A DNA stretch of 64,000 bases from Stutzerimonas stutzeri (lineage in GTDB: Bacteria; Pseudomonadota; Gammaproteobacteria; Pseudomonadales; Pseudomonadaceae): contig DGLA01000022.1 of the NCBI GenBank assembly GCA_002387205.1, positions 124,001 to 188,000 of the forward strand, written 5' to 3'. The notes beneath the pieces were generated by a model that worked only from the letters and a program-made list of their open reading frames with translations, searched no databases and was not told the origin of the DNA. Shown one piece after another: positions 25,842 through 33,884 of the stretch. Positions within the stretch are counted from its first letter, which is position 1; the number at the start of each line of letters is the position of its first letter. A program made the position numbers and the translations under genes.

Positions 25842-26444
25842 CTAGCGTACGCTGATCTCGACCCGCCGATTGCGCGGCTCCGCGACCCCATCAGGCGTCG
25901 GGATCAGCAGATTGCGCTCGCCGTGTGACGAAACCCGTAGATCGATCACCTCCACATGTCGGCTGCGCAGCAGGTCCGCGACCGCCTGAGCCCTTATCAG
26001 ACCCAGCTGGCCGTTCCAACGCGGGCCACTGAGCGTGTCAGTGTGACCAATGACCGAAACGGCCGATGGTCCACGCTGGCGGATCGTTTCGATCACCTGC
26101 TCGATAGCCCGCTCCGACTCATCAGTGAGTTCGGCGCTACCAATCCTGAAGTAGAGCTGGAAACGTTGCGGCAGCGCGGGCTGTGCGGCCAGCGCTGCCG
26201 AAAAATCACGTGCGATGCGCAGGTCACCGACCTCGAAAGGCCCTGCCCCGAAACCCCGGCCGCCGATCACTGCGCCCTGTTGCTTGCGATCGAGCCGCGT
26301 CTGCCCCCTGGCATCATCAATGACCACAGCCCCGGTGGTGCCATCGGGGCTCTCCAGCAGCACCACATAGTCACCCGTTGCACACCCGCTCATCAGCAGA
26401 GCGAAACATGACAGCGCCAATGCTTTCTGCAGGATGCTCCTCAC
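25842..26444 (-). CDS. OmpA-family lipoprotein
   Basis: A 200-aa protein starting with GTG, whose first base overlaps the stop of the FecR-domain gene (GTGA). Lipobox LLMSGC at about residue 21 predicts an outer-membrane-anchored lipoprotein. The C-terminal ~110 residues form a peptidoglycan-binding OmpA domain: LYFRIGSAELTDES, IGHTDTLSGPRWN and RAQAVADLLRSRHV keep the Asp and Arg that bind diaminopimelate. The last ten residues (EPRNRRVEISVR) are canonical. It is translationally coupled to the FecR protein and convergent with the cyclase, suggesting an envelope sensing partner. Confidence 0.85.
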   Translation of the reverse strand: MRSILQKALALSCFALLMSGCATGDYVVLLESPDGTTGAVVIDDARGQTRLDRKQQGAVIGGRGFGAGPFEVGDLRIARDFSAALAAQPALPQRFQLYFRIGSAELTDESERAIEQVIETIRQRGPSAVSVIGHTDTLSGPRWNGQLGLIRAQAVADLLRSRHVEVIDLRVSSHGERNLLIPTPDGVAEPRNRRVEISVR

Positions 26445-26914
26445 GCGTCAACCTTCACCAGAAAATGAGTCCCTCTCACGCCTATGGTCCCGGTCGGGGT
26501 TTTCAACTCGACCGCCTCTGGCTTGAGCTTGGCAATCACGCCGGAGATGAAGTTCAGCGTGCCCCTGCTGATACGAGCGCTCAACTTCAGCTCTTCATGA
26601 GCCGGCTCGAACTGGTACTCGTCCAGGGTGAACTCGCTGTTTGGGCCAAAGGACATCACCGTGTTATCGCTCAGGGTGACGCCCATCGAGCCATGGCTGC
26701 CGGTGCGCAGCATCGCACCGATCATCACCGCCTGCCCCACCCGCGCGTCGACGGTCTGCCCGCGACTGGTAACAGTCGCCTCACCTTGCACCTTCATGAT
26801 GTAACCGACTGGCTCGCCAACCTCCTCGGCCGTGACCAACCCGGACGCCGTCAACAAGCCAAGAGCGAGTACTGTTCGGGCAAATCTACCTACCGCGTCC
26901 ATTTTAATGACCAT
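26441..26914 (-). CDS. FecR-domain periplasmic protein
   Basis: About 157 aa with a signal peptide (ARTVLALGLLTASGLVTA) and a single FecR domain: GYIMKVQGEATVTSRGQTV, GAMLRTGSHGSMGVTLSDNT, and LKTPTGTIGVRGTHFLV. FecR domains occur in anti-sigma regulators, but this protein lacks a cytoplasmic part and no ECF sigma factor is nearby. It is the free-standing periplasmic kind that often accompanies CHASE2 cyclases. The start is uncertain (ATG 26914, ATG 26902 or GTG 26932). Its promoter faces that of the HD-GYP gene. Confidence 0.8.
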   Translation of the reverse strand: MVIKMDAVGRFARTVLALGLLTASGLVTAEEVGEPVGYIMKVQGEATVTSRGQTVDARVGQAVMIGAMLRTGSHGSMGVTLSDNTVMSFGPNSEFTLDEYQFEPAHEELKLSARISRGTLNFISGVIAKLKPEAVELKTPTGTIGVRGTHFLVKVDA

Positions 26915-27033
26915 GATCAATGTACTCTCCACGGATGGCCAATGGCCTGCGATACGGTCGCGGCAGCAGACGCTGGGCTCGATCGCGCCATAGGGGCATG
27001 GCTTTTCGTCAAGTAATCGCAGCAGGATGCAGT

Positions 27034-29127
27034 ATGAACTCCAGCAAATACAAGTTCAGCTACGAGACCTGGGCCTCAGTGCTGGTCATGATGTTCATCC
27101 TGGTACCCACCGTACCGGCCGTAATGCTGGCAAGCTTCGGCTGGCTCGATCTGCCTGGCGTTCTGCTCATAGAACTGCTGCTTATGCTGCTCGGCCTACC
27201 GCTGCTGTTTGCCTGCCTTGCGATCGTGCGCCGCTCCCTCTGCACCCTGACCGAAGACACCCGACGCATCCGCGAACTGAACTTCAACGCCTACAATCGC
27301 CCCGGCTCGCCGATTCGCGAACTCGACGAGCTGCATCGTCAATACGACGCCATGCGGGGTTCCCTGCAGGCACAGCACCTGGCTCTGGAGCAGGCCCAAG
27401 TCAAACTGGCGAGCCTGGTGGAGAACGGCATGCTGCTCTCCACCGAACGCGACAGGCATCGCCTGTTGCAGCACATCCTGATGCAAGGCAAGCACATCTG
27501 TAACGCCGATGCTGCGACCCTGTACCTGATGACCGAGCATGACACCCTGCGCTTCGCCCTGCGCTCGCGGGCTGACCATCTGCCCGCTTTTGAACTGCCG
27601 CTGCATGACCCCGAAACCGGTGCGCCCAACGAGCGGCATGTGTCGACTTACGTAGCCCTGCGCAAGGAAACCGTGATCATCGATGACGTCTACCGAGAGA
27701 CACGCTTCGATCTGTCCGGCACCCGCCGATTCGACATGGAGTCCGGCTACCGTACGGTCTCGATGCTTTGCGTACCACTGGTAACGCACAGCGGCGAAGC
27801 CCTCGGCGTGCTGCAGTTCATGAACGCGACAGATCCCGGTAGCGGCGACGTCACCAGTTTCAGCAGGCAGAACCTGCGCTTCGTCGAGGCCTTGGCGTCC
27901 CAGTCGGCCGTCGCGCTGGAGAACCACAACCTGATCGAATCGCAAACCGCGCTGATCGATTCGATGATCGAGATTCTGGCGGGCGCCATAGACGCCAAGA
28001 GCGCCTACACCGGCGGGCATTGCGCCCGCGTCCCTGAGCTCGCGCTGATGCTCGCTGAACAGGCCAGCGCAACGTTGGAAGGGCCGCTGGCGGATTTTCG
28101 CTTCGAAACCGAAGAGCAGTGGCGGGAGTTTCGCATCGGCGCCTGGCTGCATGACTGCGGCAAGATCACCACGCCCGAGCACATCGTCGACAAGGCGACC
28201 AAGCTGGAAACGGTCTACAACCGCATCCACGAGATCCGCATGCGCTTCGAGGTACTGCTACGCGACGCCATGATCGAGCGGCTCGAAGCCCTGGCTGCCG
28301 GCGAACCCCGGGAAACCGTCGAGGCTCGCCACGCGGCCCATGTAGCGCGCTTGCAGGACGAGTTCGCCTTCGTTGCCGAGTGCAATATCGGCGGTGAGCT
28401 GATGGCACCGGAGCGGATCGAGCGCCTGCAGGAGATCGCCGAACAGCGCTGGACGCGTCATTTCGATGACCGGTTGGGCATTTCCCACGAGGAGGCCACG
28501 CGCCTGGAAAGCTTCCCGGCCAGGCCGCTGCCGGTGTCAGAAAAACTGTTGGAGGACAAGCCAGAACACCTGATCCCACGCATCGGGACCAGGGCGCAGG
28601 ATCCGAAATATGGCTTCAAGATGAGCGTGCCCGAACATCAGTTCAACTTTGGCGAGCTCTACAACCTGAGTGTCAGCCGCGGCACCCTGACCGCCGAGGA
28701 ACGGTTCAAGGTCAACGAGCACATCATGCAGACCATTGTCATGCTGGAGAACCTGCCGTTCCCCAAGAACCTGCAGCGCGTCCCGGAATACGCCGGCACC
28801 CATCATGAAACCCTGCTGGGCACCGGCTACCCGCGCCAGCTGGGCCCCGAGCAGCTATCGATACCCGCACGGATCATGGCGATTGCCGACATCTTCGAGG
28901 CGCTGACCGCCTGCGACCGTCCCTACAAGAAGGCCAAGCCGCTGAGCGAGTCGATCCGCATCCTGGCGCGGCTGCGCGACCGCGGCCATATCGACGCTGA
29001 CCTCTTCGCGCTGTTCCTGTCGTCCGGGTTGCACCTGCGCTACGGCGAACGCCATCTCAGAGCCGAGCAACTGGATCAGGTGGATGTCAGCGAGTTTGTT
29101 CATCGATCGGCGGCAGTCGAAACCTGA
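27034..29127 (+). CDS. GAF/HD-GYP phosphodiesterase-type protein
   Basis: 697 aa. Two N-terminal membrane helices (about 15-65), a HAMP-like/coiled linker, a GAF domain (about 130-290), then an HD-GYP domain. The HD part has GGHCARVPELA (326) and LHDCGKI (372), and the diagnostic HHETLLGTGYP lies near 589. All expected metal and GYP residues are present, so hydrolysis of c-di-GMP or a related dinucleotide is likely. The HD and GYP halves are separated by an unusually long ~150-residue insertion. Start MNSSKYKF has AGGA 7 bases upstream. It is divergent from the FecR gene. Confidence 0.87.
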   Translation: MNSSKYKFSYETWASVLVMMFILVPTVPAVMLASFGWLDLPGVLLIELLLMLLGLPLLFACLAIVRRSLCTLTEDTRRIRELNFNAYNRPGSPIRELDELHRQYDAMRGSLQAQHLALEQAQVKLASLVENGMLLSTERDRHRLLQHILMQGKHICNADAATLYLMTEHDTLRFALRSRADHLPAFELPLHDPETGAPNERHVSTYVALRKETVIIDDVYRETRFDLSGTRRFDMESGYRTVSMLCVPLVTHSGEALGVLQFMNATDPGSGDVTSFSRQNLRFVEALASQSAVALENHNLIESQTALIDSMIEILAGAIDAKSAYTGGHCARVPELALMLAEQASATLEGPLADFRFETEEQWREFRIGAWLHDCGKITTPEHIVDKATKLETVYNRIHEIRMRFEVLLRDAMIERLEALAAGEPRETVEARHAAHVARLQDEFAFVAECNIGGELMAPERIERLQEIAEQRWTRHFDDRLGISHEEATRLESFPARPLPVSEKLLEDKPEHLIPRIGTRAQDPKYGFKMSVPEHQFNFGELYNLSVSRGTLTAEERFKVNEHIMQTIVMLENLPFPKNLQRVPEYAGTHHETLLGTGYPRQLGPEQLSIPARIMAIADIFEALTACDRPYKKAKPLSESIRILARLRDRGHIDADLFALFLSSGLHLRYGERHLRAEQLDQVDVSEFVHRSAAVET

Positions 29128-29148
29128 AGGATCGCCTGCCGCGCCCCA

Positions 29149-29346
29149 TCAACTGGCGACCCGGCTGTCCCACAGCTCCGTGTCCTCAAGCTGGCAGGTA
29201 TCAACGTAGCGGGGCATGCCACCGATCTCCTCCAGCTCGGTCATGCCGGCGAGTTGGCTAACGATGCGGTAACGCTTGCCTGCGGTCTTGTCTTGCAATG
29301 GATAAAGCGCAGCGATCTGCTGGGCCAACTCGGTCAACGTGGACAT
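29149..29346 (-). CDS. Small hypothetical protein
   Basis: A 65-aa soluble protein (MSTLTELAQQIAALYPLQDK ... DTELWDSRVAS) that I do not recognise. Its amino-acid composition and strong third-position GC bias look coding. The start is chosen at the ATG after AGAGCAG; the longer frame upstream is low quality. It is convergent with the HD-GYP gene (21-base gap) and has no other partner. Confidence 0.5.
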   Translation of the reverse strand: MSTLTELAQQIAALYPLQDKTAGKRYRIVSQLAGMTELEEIGGMPRYVDTCQLEDTELWDSRVAS

Positions 29347-29561
29347 GGTGCGGGTACTGCTCTGGGTACGAAAAGGCCGCCTATGTACTACGAATCGCAG
29401 CCAATTGCTCGACGCAGCCGACACCCGGTACGCCGCTCATCGGAACGATGAATTCGCCGCCTGTTTGGCAACTTTCGCCTCACCTGTTGTCTCGTTCTAA
29501 AGCGCGCATCAAACCAACCATAAGCGCGCCGCTTTACAGCCTGACGTGAGGTTCCTGTTCC

Positions 29562-30014
29562 ATGCTGACACTTTCAATCAACGGCGCCGACATTCAGGTC
29601 GACGTTCCCGAAGACATGCCCCTGCTCTGGGTTCTGCGCGACATGCTGGGGCTGACGGGTAGCAAATACGGTTGCGGCATCGCCCAATGCGGCGCCTGCA
29701 CCGTCCATCTCGACGGTGAGGCGGCGCGCTCGTGCGTGTTGCCGGTCGGCGAAGTAAAGGATCGCAAGGTCGTGACCATCGAGAGCATCGGCAACACCGA
29801 TCTCGGTCAGCAGGTGCAACAGGCCTGGCTGGAAGACGAGGTGGTGCAGTGCGGTTACTGCCAGTGCGGGCAGATCATGTCCGCCGTCGCGCTGCTGGAG
29901 AAAAACCCGCAACCCGATGACCTGGCCATCGACCAGGGCATGGCCGGCAATCTGTGCCGCTGTTGCACCTACACCCGCATTCGGAGCGCCATCAAGCGCG
30001 TCGCCCAGGCATGA
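29562..30014 (+). CDS. [2Fe-2S] subunit of isoquinoline/aldehyde oxidoreductase
   Basis: A 150-aa iron-sulfur subunit of the xanthine oxidase superfamily. The plant-type cluster ligands are in GCGIAQCGACTVH and the downstream Cys of AARSC. The second cluster uses CGYCQCGQIM and LCRCCTYTRI. It transfers electrons from the molybdenum site of the next protein to the cytochrome encoded third. Organisation and size match IorA of isoquinoline 1-oxidoreductase, but substrates in this family range over aldehydes and N-heterocycles. Confidence 0.9.
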   Translation: MLTLSINGADIQVDVPEDMPLLWVLRDMLGLTGSKYGCGIAQCGACTVHLDGEAARSCVLPVGEVKDRKVVTIESIGNTDLGQQVQQAWLEDEVVQCGYCQCGQIMSAVALLEKNPQPDDLAIDQGMAGNLCRCCTYTRIRSAIKRVAQA

Positions 30015-30025
30015 GGAGGCGCGAA

Positions 30026-32224
30026 ATGGCCAACCCAGACACAACCCTCGAATCCCCCGCACGGCGCAACCTGCTGAAGGTCGGCAGCCTGGTCCTTGGT
30101 GGCCTGGTGATCGGCTTCTCGCTGCCCTTCCCGGGTCGCAGTTTCGCCGAGCAGGTACTCAGCGAAGGACCGGAAGACCAGCCGATGTCCAACGCTACGG
30201 CGCTGGATGCCTTTATCAGCATCGACCGCAATGGGCAGGTGGTCTTCACCGTCCCGAAGATCGAAATGGGCCAGGGCGCACAGAGCGGCCTGGCGGTGAT
30301 GGTCGCCGAGGAGCTGGAAATCGGCCTCGATCAGATCACCCTCAAGGAAGCACCGCCGAACGAGGCGATCTACAACGACAAGCTGCTGAATTTCCAGGCA
30401 ACCGGCGGTTCGACATCTATCCGCAGCAATTGGGAGCCGTTGCGCCAGGCCGGCGCCGCCGCACGTCTGCTGCTGATACAGGCGGCCGCTCAACGCTGGC
30501 AGGTGGGCACCGACCAGCTGCGTGCCGAGAACGGTCGGGTGCTCGGCCCCAACGGCCAGAGCTTCGGCTATGGCGAATTGGTCGATGACGCCTCCAAGCT
30601 GCCAGTACCGGAAAATATTCCCCTCAAGCCATCCGAGCAGTTCAAGCTGATCGGCAAACCCACCCGGCGGCTGGACACCCCGGCAAAGGTCAACGGGACG
30701 GCGCGCTTCACCATCGACCTGGTGGTGCCTGGCATGAAGTACGCCTCAGCGCGCGCCTGCCCGGTTATCGGCGGCACCGTTCGCAGTGTGGATGATCGCG
30801 CTGCGCGGAAAGTCTCTGGCGTGATCGATGTGATCCGCCTGGGCGATGCCGTGGCAGTCATAGGCGAGCACACCTGGGCGACCTTCGCCGGCGTACGCGC
30901 CCTGGAAATCGAGTGGGATTATGGCGACAACGCCACCATCGACTCCGCGCAGATGGAGCGCGAGATCAAGGAAGCGCTGGACCAACCCGGCGCTCTTGCC
31001 AGCGAAAGGGGCGATATCGAGAAGGCGCTGGAGGACGCAGCGAAGACCTTCGAAGCCGAATACCAGATGCCCTTCCTCGCCCACGCGGCGCTGGAGCCCA
31101 TGACCTGTGTGGCCCAGGTTCGCCCTGATGCCGTGGAGCTCTGGGTCGGAACGCAGGTGCCGGTACGCGCACAAACGGCAGCATCCGAGGCCTCCGGCCG
31201 GCCGGCAGAGCAGGTCATCGTCAACAACCAGCTCATCGGCGGCGCCTTCGGTCGGCGACTGGAGGTGGACTTCATCCACCAGGCCGTGGCCATCGCTGCG
31301 AAGGTCGACTATCCGATCAAGCTGACCTGGCTGCGCGAGGAAGACACCACTCACGACATGTATCGCCCGCATTACATCGACCGTTTCGCCGCGGCGATGG
31401 ATGCCGAGGGTCGTCTTCTCGGCTGGCGCCACACCATCGCGGGCGCGTCAGTGCTGGCCCGCTTCGCGCCGGCCGCGGTGCCCGAGAACGGGCTGGATGG
31501 CGATGCGGTAGAGGTCGCGATTCATCCGATCTATGCCATGCAGGACCTGCGCGTGAACTATGTTCCGGTGCCGCCCAAGGCGTTGCGTCAGTCCTGGTGG
31601 CGAGGAGTCGGCCCGCTGCGCAGCACCTACATGCTTGAAAGCTTTATCGACGAAGTGGCTCGCAGTGTCGACCGCGACCCGGTGGAGTACCGCATGGAGC
31701 TGCTCGGCGATCACCCGCGCGCCCAGGCGGTGCTGCGTCTCGCCGCAGAGCAGGCCGGCTGGAGCGAGCCGCTCGAGGCCGGGCATGGCCGGGGCGTGGC
31801 GGTGCAGGAGGTGTTTGGCAGTTTCCTCGCGACCGTGGTCGAGCTGCAGGTCAGCGAAGACAAGGGCATCAAGCTCAAGCGGCTGGTCGTGGCCATCGAT
31901 TGCGGCCAGGTGATGAACCCGGTGTCGGTGAAATCACAGATCGAAGGCGGCACGCTGTTCGGTCTTTCGGCGGCGCTGTTCAACGAGATCACCGTCAGCC
32001 AAGGCCGTGTCGAGCAGAGCAACTTCCACGACTACCGTCAGCTGCGGATCAGCGAAGCGCCGCCAGTGGAGACGTTCATCGTCGAAAGCCGCGAGGCGCC
32101 CGGCGGCGTTGGCGAGGCCGGGACAGCGATGATCGCTCCGGCGCTGGTCAACGCCCTGGCTGCCGCCAACGGCACGCGCATCCGCCGCCTGCCGCTGGCG
32201 CGCGCCGGCTACTACGTGATCTGA
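30026..32224 (+). CDS. Molybdopterin-binding subunit of xanthine dehydrogenase-family oxidoreductase (IorB-like)
   Basis: 732 aa. AGGAGG precedes ATG 30026; the gene starts 11 bases after the iron-sulfur subunit. The N-terminus SPARRNLLKVGSLVLGG is twin-arginine-like, so the holoenzyme may be exported to or anchored at the periplasmic side, consistent with its cytochrome partner. Molybdopterin contacts include KIEMGQGAQSGL, GGAFGRRLEVDF and RQSWWRGVGPLRST. The catalytic Glu is in GGVGEAGTA near the C-terminus. It hydroxylates or oxidises aldehyde/N-heterocycle substrates using water-derived oxygen. Substrate unknown. Confidence 0.88.
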   Translation: MANPDTTLESPARRNLLKVGSLVLGGLVIGFSLPFPGRSFAEQVLSEGPEDQPMSNATALDAFISIDRNGQVVFTVPKIEMGQGAQSGLAVMVAEELEIGLDQITLKEAPPNEAIYNDKLLNFQATGGSTSIRSNWEPLRQAGAAARLLLIQAAAQRWQVGTDQLRAENGRVLGPNGQSFGYGELVDDASKLPVPENIPLKPSEQFKLIGKPTRRLDTPAKVNGTARFTIDLVVPGMKYASARACPVIGGTVRSVDDRAARKVSGVIDVIRLGDAVAVIGEHTWATFAGVRALEIEWDYGDNATIDSAQMEREIKEALDQPGALASERGDIEKALEDAAKTFEAEYQMPFLAHAALEPMTCVAQVRPDAVELWVGTQVPVRAQTAASEASGRPAEQVIVNNQLIGGAFGRRLEVDFIHQAVAIAAKVDYPIKLTWLREEDTTHDMYRPHYIDRFAAAMDAEGRLLGWRHTIAGASVLARFAPAAVPENGLDGDAVEVAIHPIYAMQDLRVNYVPVPPKALRQSWWRGVGPLRSTYMLESFIDEVARSVDRDPVEYRMELLGDHPRAQAVLRLAAEQAGWSEPLEAGHGRGVAVQEVFGSFLATVVELQVSEDKGIKLKRLVVAIDCGQVMNPVSVKSQIEGGTLFGLSAALFNEITVSQGRVEQSNFHDYRQLRISEAPPVETFIVESREAPGGVGEAGTAMIAPALVNALAAANGTRIRRLPLARAGYYVI

Positions 32225-32235
32225 GGAGTCCCAGC

Positions 32236-33477
32236 ATGAACAATCGATTCACAACCGGCAGCCTGCTGGGCGCTGCCCTGGCCCTGTTCGGCACGGCGGC
32301 CTTGGCGCAGCAGGCGGACGACGCCTTGCTCGAACGTGGCGAATACCTGACCCGCGCCGCCGACTGCCTGGCATGCCACATGACCGAAGGCGGCAAGCCG
32401 TACGCCGGCGGACTTCCGGTAGAGATGCCGTTCGGCACGCTGTATTCCACCAACATCACGCCGGACAAGGAGACCGGCATCGGCAACTGGAGCGACGACG
32501 ACTTCGTCGAGGCCATGCAGCAGGGCGTCGGGCCGGATGGCAAGCACTACTACCCGGCCTTCCCCTACACCTCCTACACGCTGATGCCTCGCGAAGACAT
32601 CCTGGCGATCAAGGCCTACCTGTTCAGTCTGGAACCGGTAAAGCAGCCGAACAGGGAAAACGACATCGGTTTCCCGTTCAACCAGCGCTGGGGCATCGCC
32701 CTTTGGAATCTTCTGTTTCTTGATGACGAGCGCTTCGAGCCGGATCCCGAGCAGTCCGAACAGTGGAACCGTGGCGCCTACCTGGTACAGGGACCCGGGC
32801 ACTGCGGCGAGTGCCATACGCCACGCAACCTGCTGCAAGCGAAGAACAGCTCGGAGCATCTTGCTGGCGCGACGATCCAGGGCTGGAGTGCGTGGAACAT
32901 TACCGCCGACGAGCAGGGCGGGATCGGTGGCTGGCCCGACGAAGCCCTGGCGCGCTATCTCGCCCACGGCGTCGCGCCCGGCTACGGCGTTGCGGGCGGA
33001 CCGATGGCCGAAGTGGTCAATTACAGCCTGCGGCACCTGACGCCCGAGGATATCCAGGCGATGGTGACCTACCTCAAATCGGTTCCGGCGCGCCCGGCAG
33101 AGGTGACTCGGCCACCGGCACAGCAACTGGCGAGCGGGCCACCGGCCGACAGCCCTCACCCGTTGGGGCAAAAACTATTCGCAGAGACCTGTGCCAGCTG
33201 TCACCAGTGGGACGGCAGCGGTCGTCAGAGCGACTACGCCTCGCTGCGCGGCCTGCGCACGCTGAACGATCCGCAGGGGCTGAATCTGGTCCAGGTGATC
33301 CTCAACGGCGATGCCCTGCACGGACCAAACGGGCATCACCTGATGCCAGCCTTCAACCGCCATTTCAATGACCGGGAAGTGTCTGCCCTGAGCAACTTCA
33401 TGCTCAGCCATTTCGGCTCGCAACGCGGCGAACTGACGCCGGAGACCATTGCCGAGCGGCGTAACGGCGGGCACTGA
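32236..33477 (+). CDS. Triheme cytochrome c subunit
   Basis: 413 aa with signal peptide (LLGAALALFGTAALA) and three class I heme sites: CLACH (residue 44), CGECH (190) and CASCH (319). This is the length and spacing of the cytochrome subunit (AdhB/IorC-like) of membrane alcohol and aldehyde dehydrogenases. It would take electrons from the molybdenum/iron-sulfur enzyme encoded just upstream and pass them to the quinone or terminal oxidase. GAGGAG lies before ATG 32236. It ends the three-gene operon. Confidence 0.92.
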   Translation: MNNRFTTGSLLGAALALFGTAALAQQADDALLERGEYLTRAADCLACHMTEGGKPYAGGLPVEMPFGTLYSTNITPDKETGIGNWSDDDFVEAMQQGVGPDGKHYYPAFPYTSYTLMPREDILAIKAYLFSLEPVKQPNRENDIGFPFNQRWGIALWNLLFLDDERFEPDPEQSEQWNRGAYLVQGPGHCGECHTPRNLLQAKNSSEHLAGATIQGWSAWNITADEQGGIGGWPDEALARYLAHGVAPGYGVAGGPMAEVVNYSLRHLTPEDIQAMVTYLKSVPARPAEVTRPPAQQLASGPPADSPHPLGQKLFAETCASCHQWDGSGRQSDYASLRGLRTLNDPQGLNLVQVILNGDALHGPNGHHLMPAFNRHFNDREVSALSNFMLSHFGSQRGELTPETIAERRNGGH

Positions 33478-33884
33478 CGCCCGGAATGGGTTGGGCCGAG
33501 ACGCCCTTCGCAGCGGCGAAGGGCGTCGATCGGGTGGCGTTGCGCAACGTTGGCGGCGCCAGCCATTCGCTTCCCGACGTCGGTGCGACGCTGCATGACG
33601 GCCTGATCACCATGGGCCGTTTCGGTTCCGCGACCAAACGGTCATTCGTCGCAAACCGCCCCGCCATTCGTCGCGTTGCCACTTGTATGGTGGCACTTGC
33701 CGTATTCTCGCCGGCTATCGGTGTCCCGTTACCCGATTCGCAGTCCGGCATATAAATCGCATCCAACACGCCCGTACTGCGCTGCGCCACGCAATTGGCG
33801 CCGCGGGGCTTCCCCGCGAACAACTGTGGTCCGCCTACCCGGCGGTTGTTTGTCGAAACATCGGGCTTCCCGATTGGATGTGAA
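33478..33884. other. 407-base intergenic region with strong hairpin
   Basis: Contains a perfect 11-bp stem ACGCCCTTCGC (33501-33511) / GCGAAGGGCGT (33516-33526) with a tetraloop agcg, 23 bases after the cytochrome stop. There is no U-run, so it may be an mRNA 3'-end stabiliser or a REP-type repeat rather than a classic terminator. An 89-codon open frame (33486-33755) runs through the hairpin and has no ribosome site; I do not accept it. The remainder should contain the promoter of the FtsH-like gene. Confidence 0.55.

Noticed and set aside
26441..26914. FecR-domain protein considered as an anti-sigma regulator
   Set aside because: No cytoplasmic sigma-binding domain and no ECF sigma factor gene nearby; it is a free periplasmic FecR protein.
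33486..33755. 89-codon open frame between cytochrome and FtsH-like genes
   Set aside because: Runs through the perfect hairpin, no ribosome site, no similarity I recognise; treated as intergenic.
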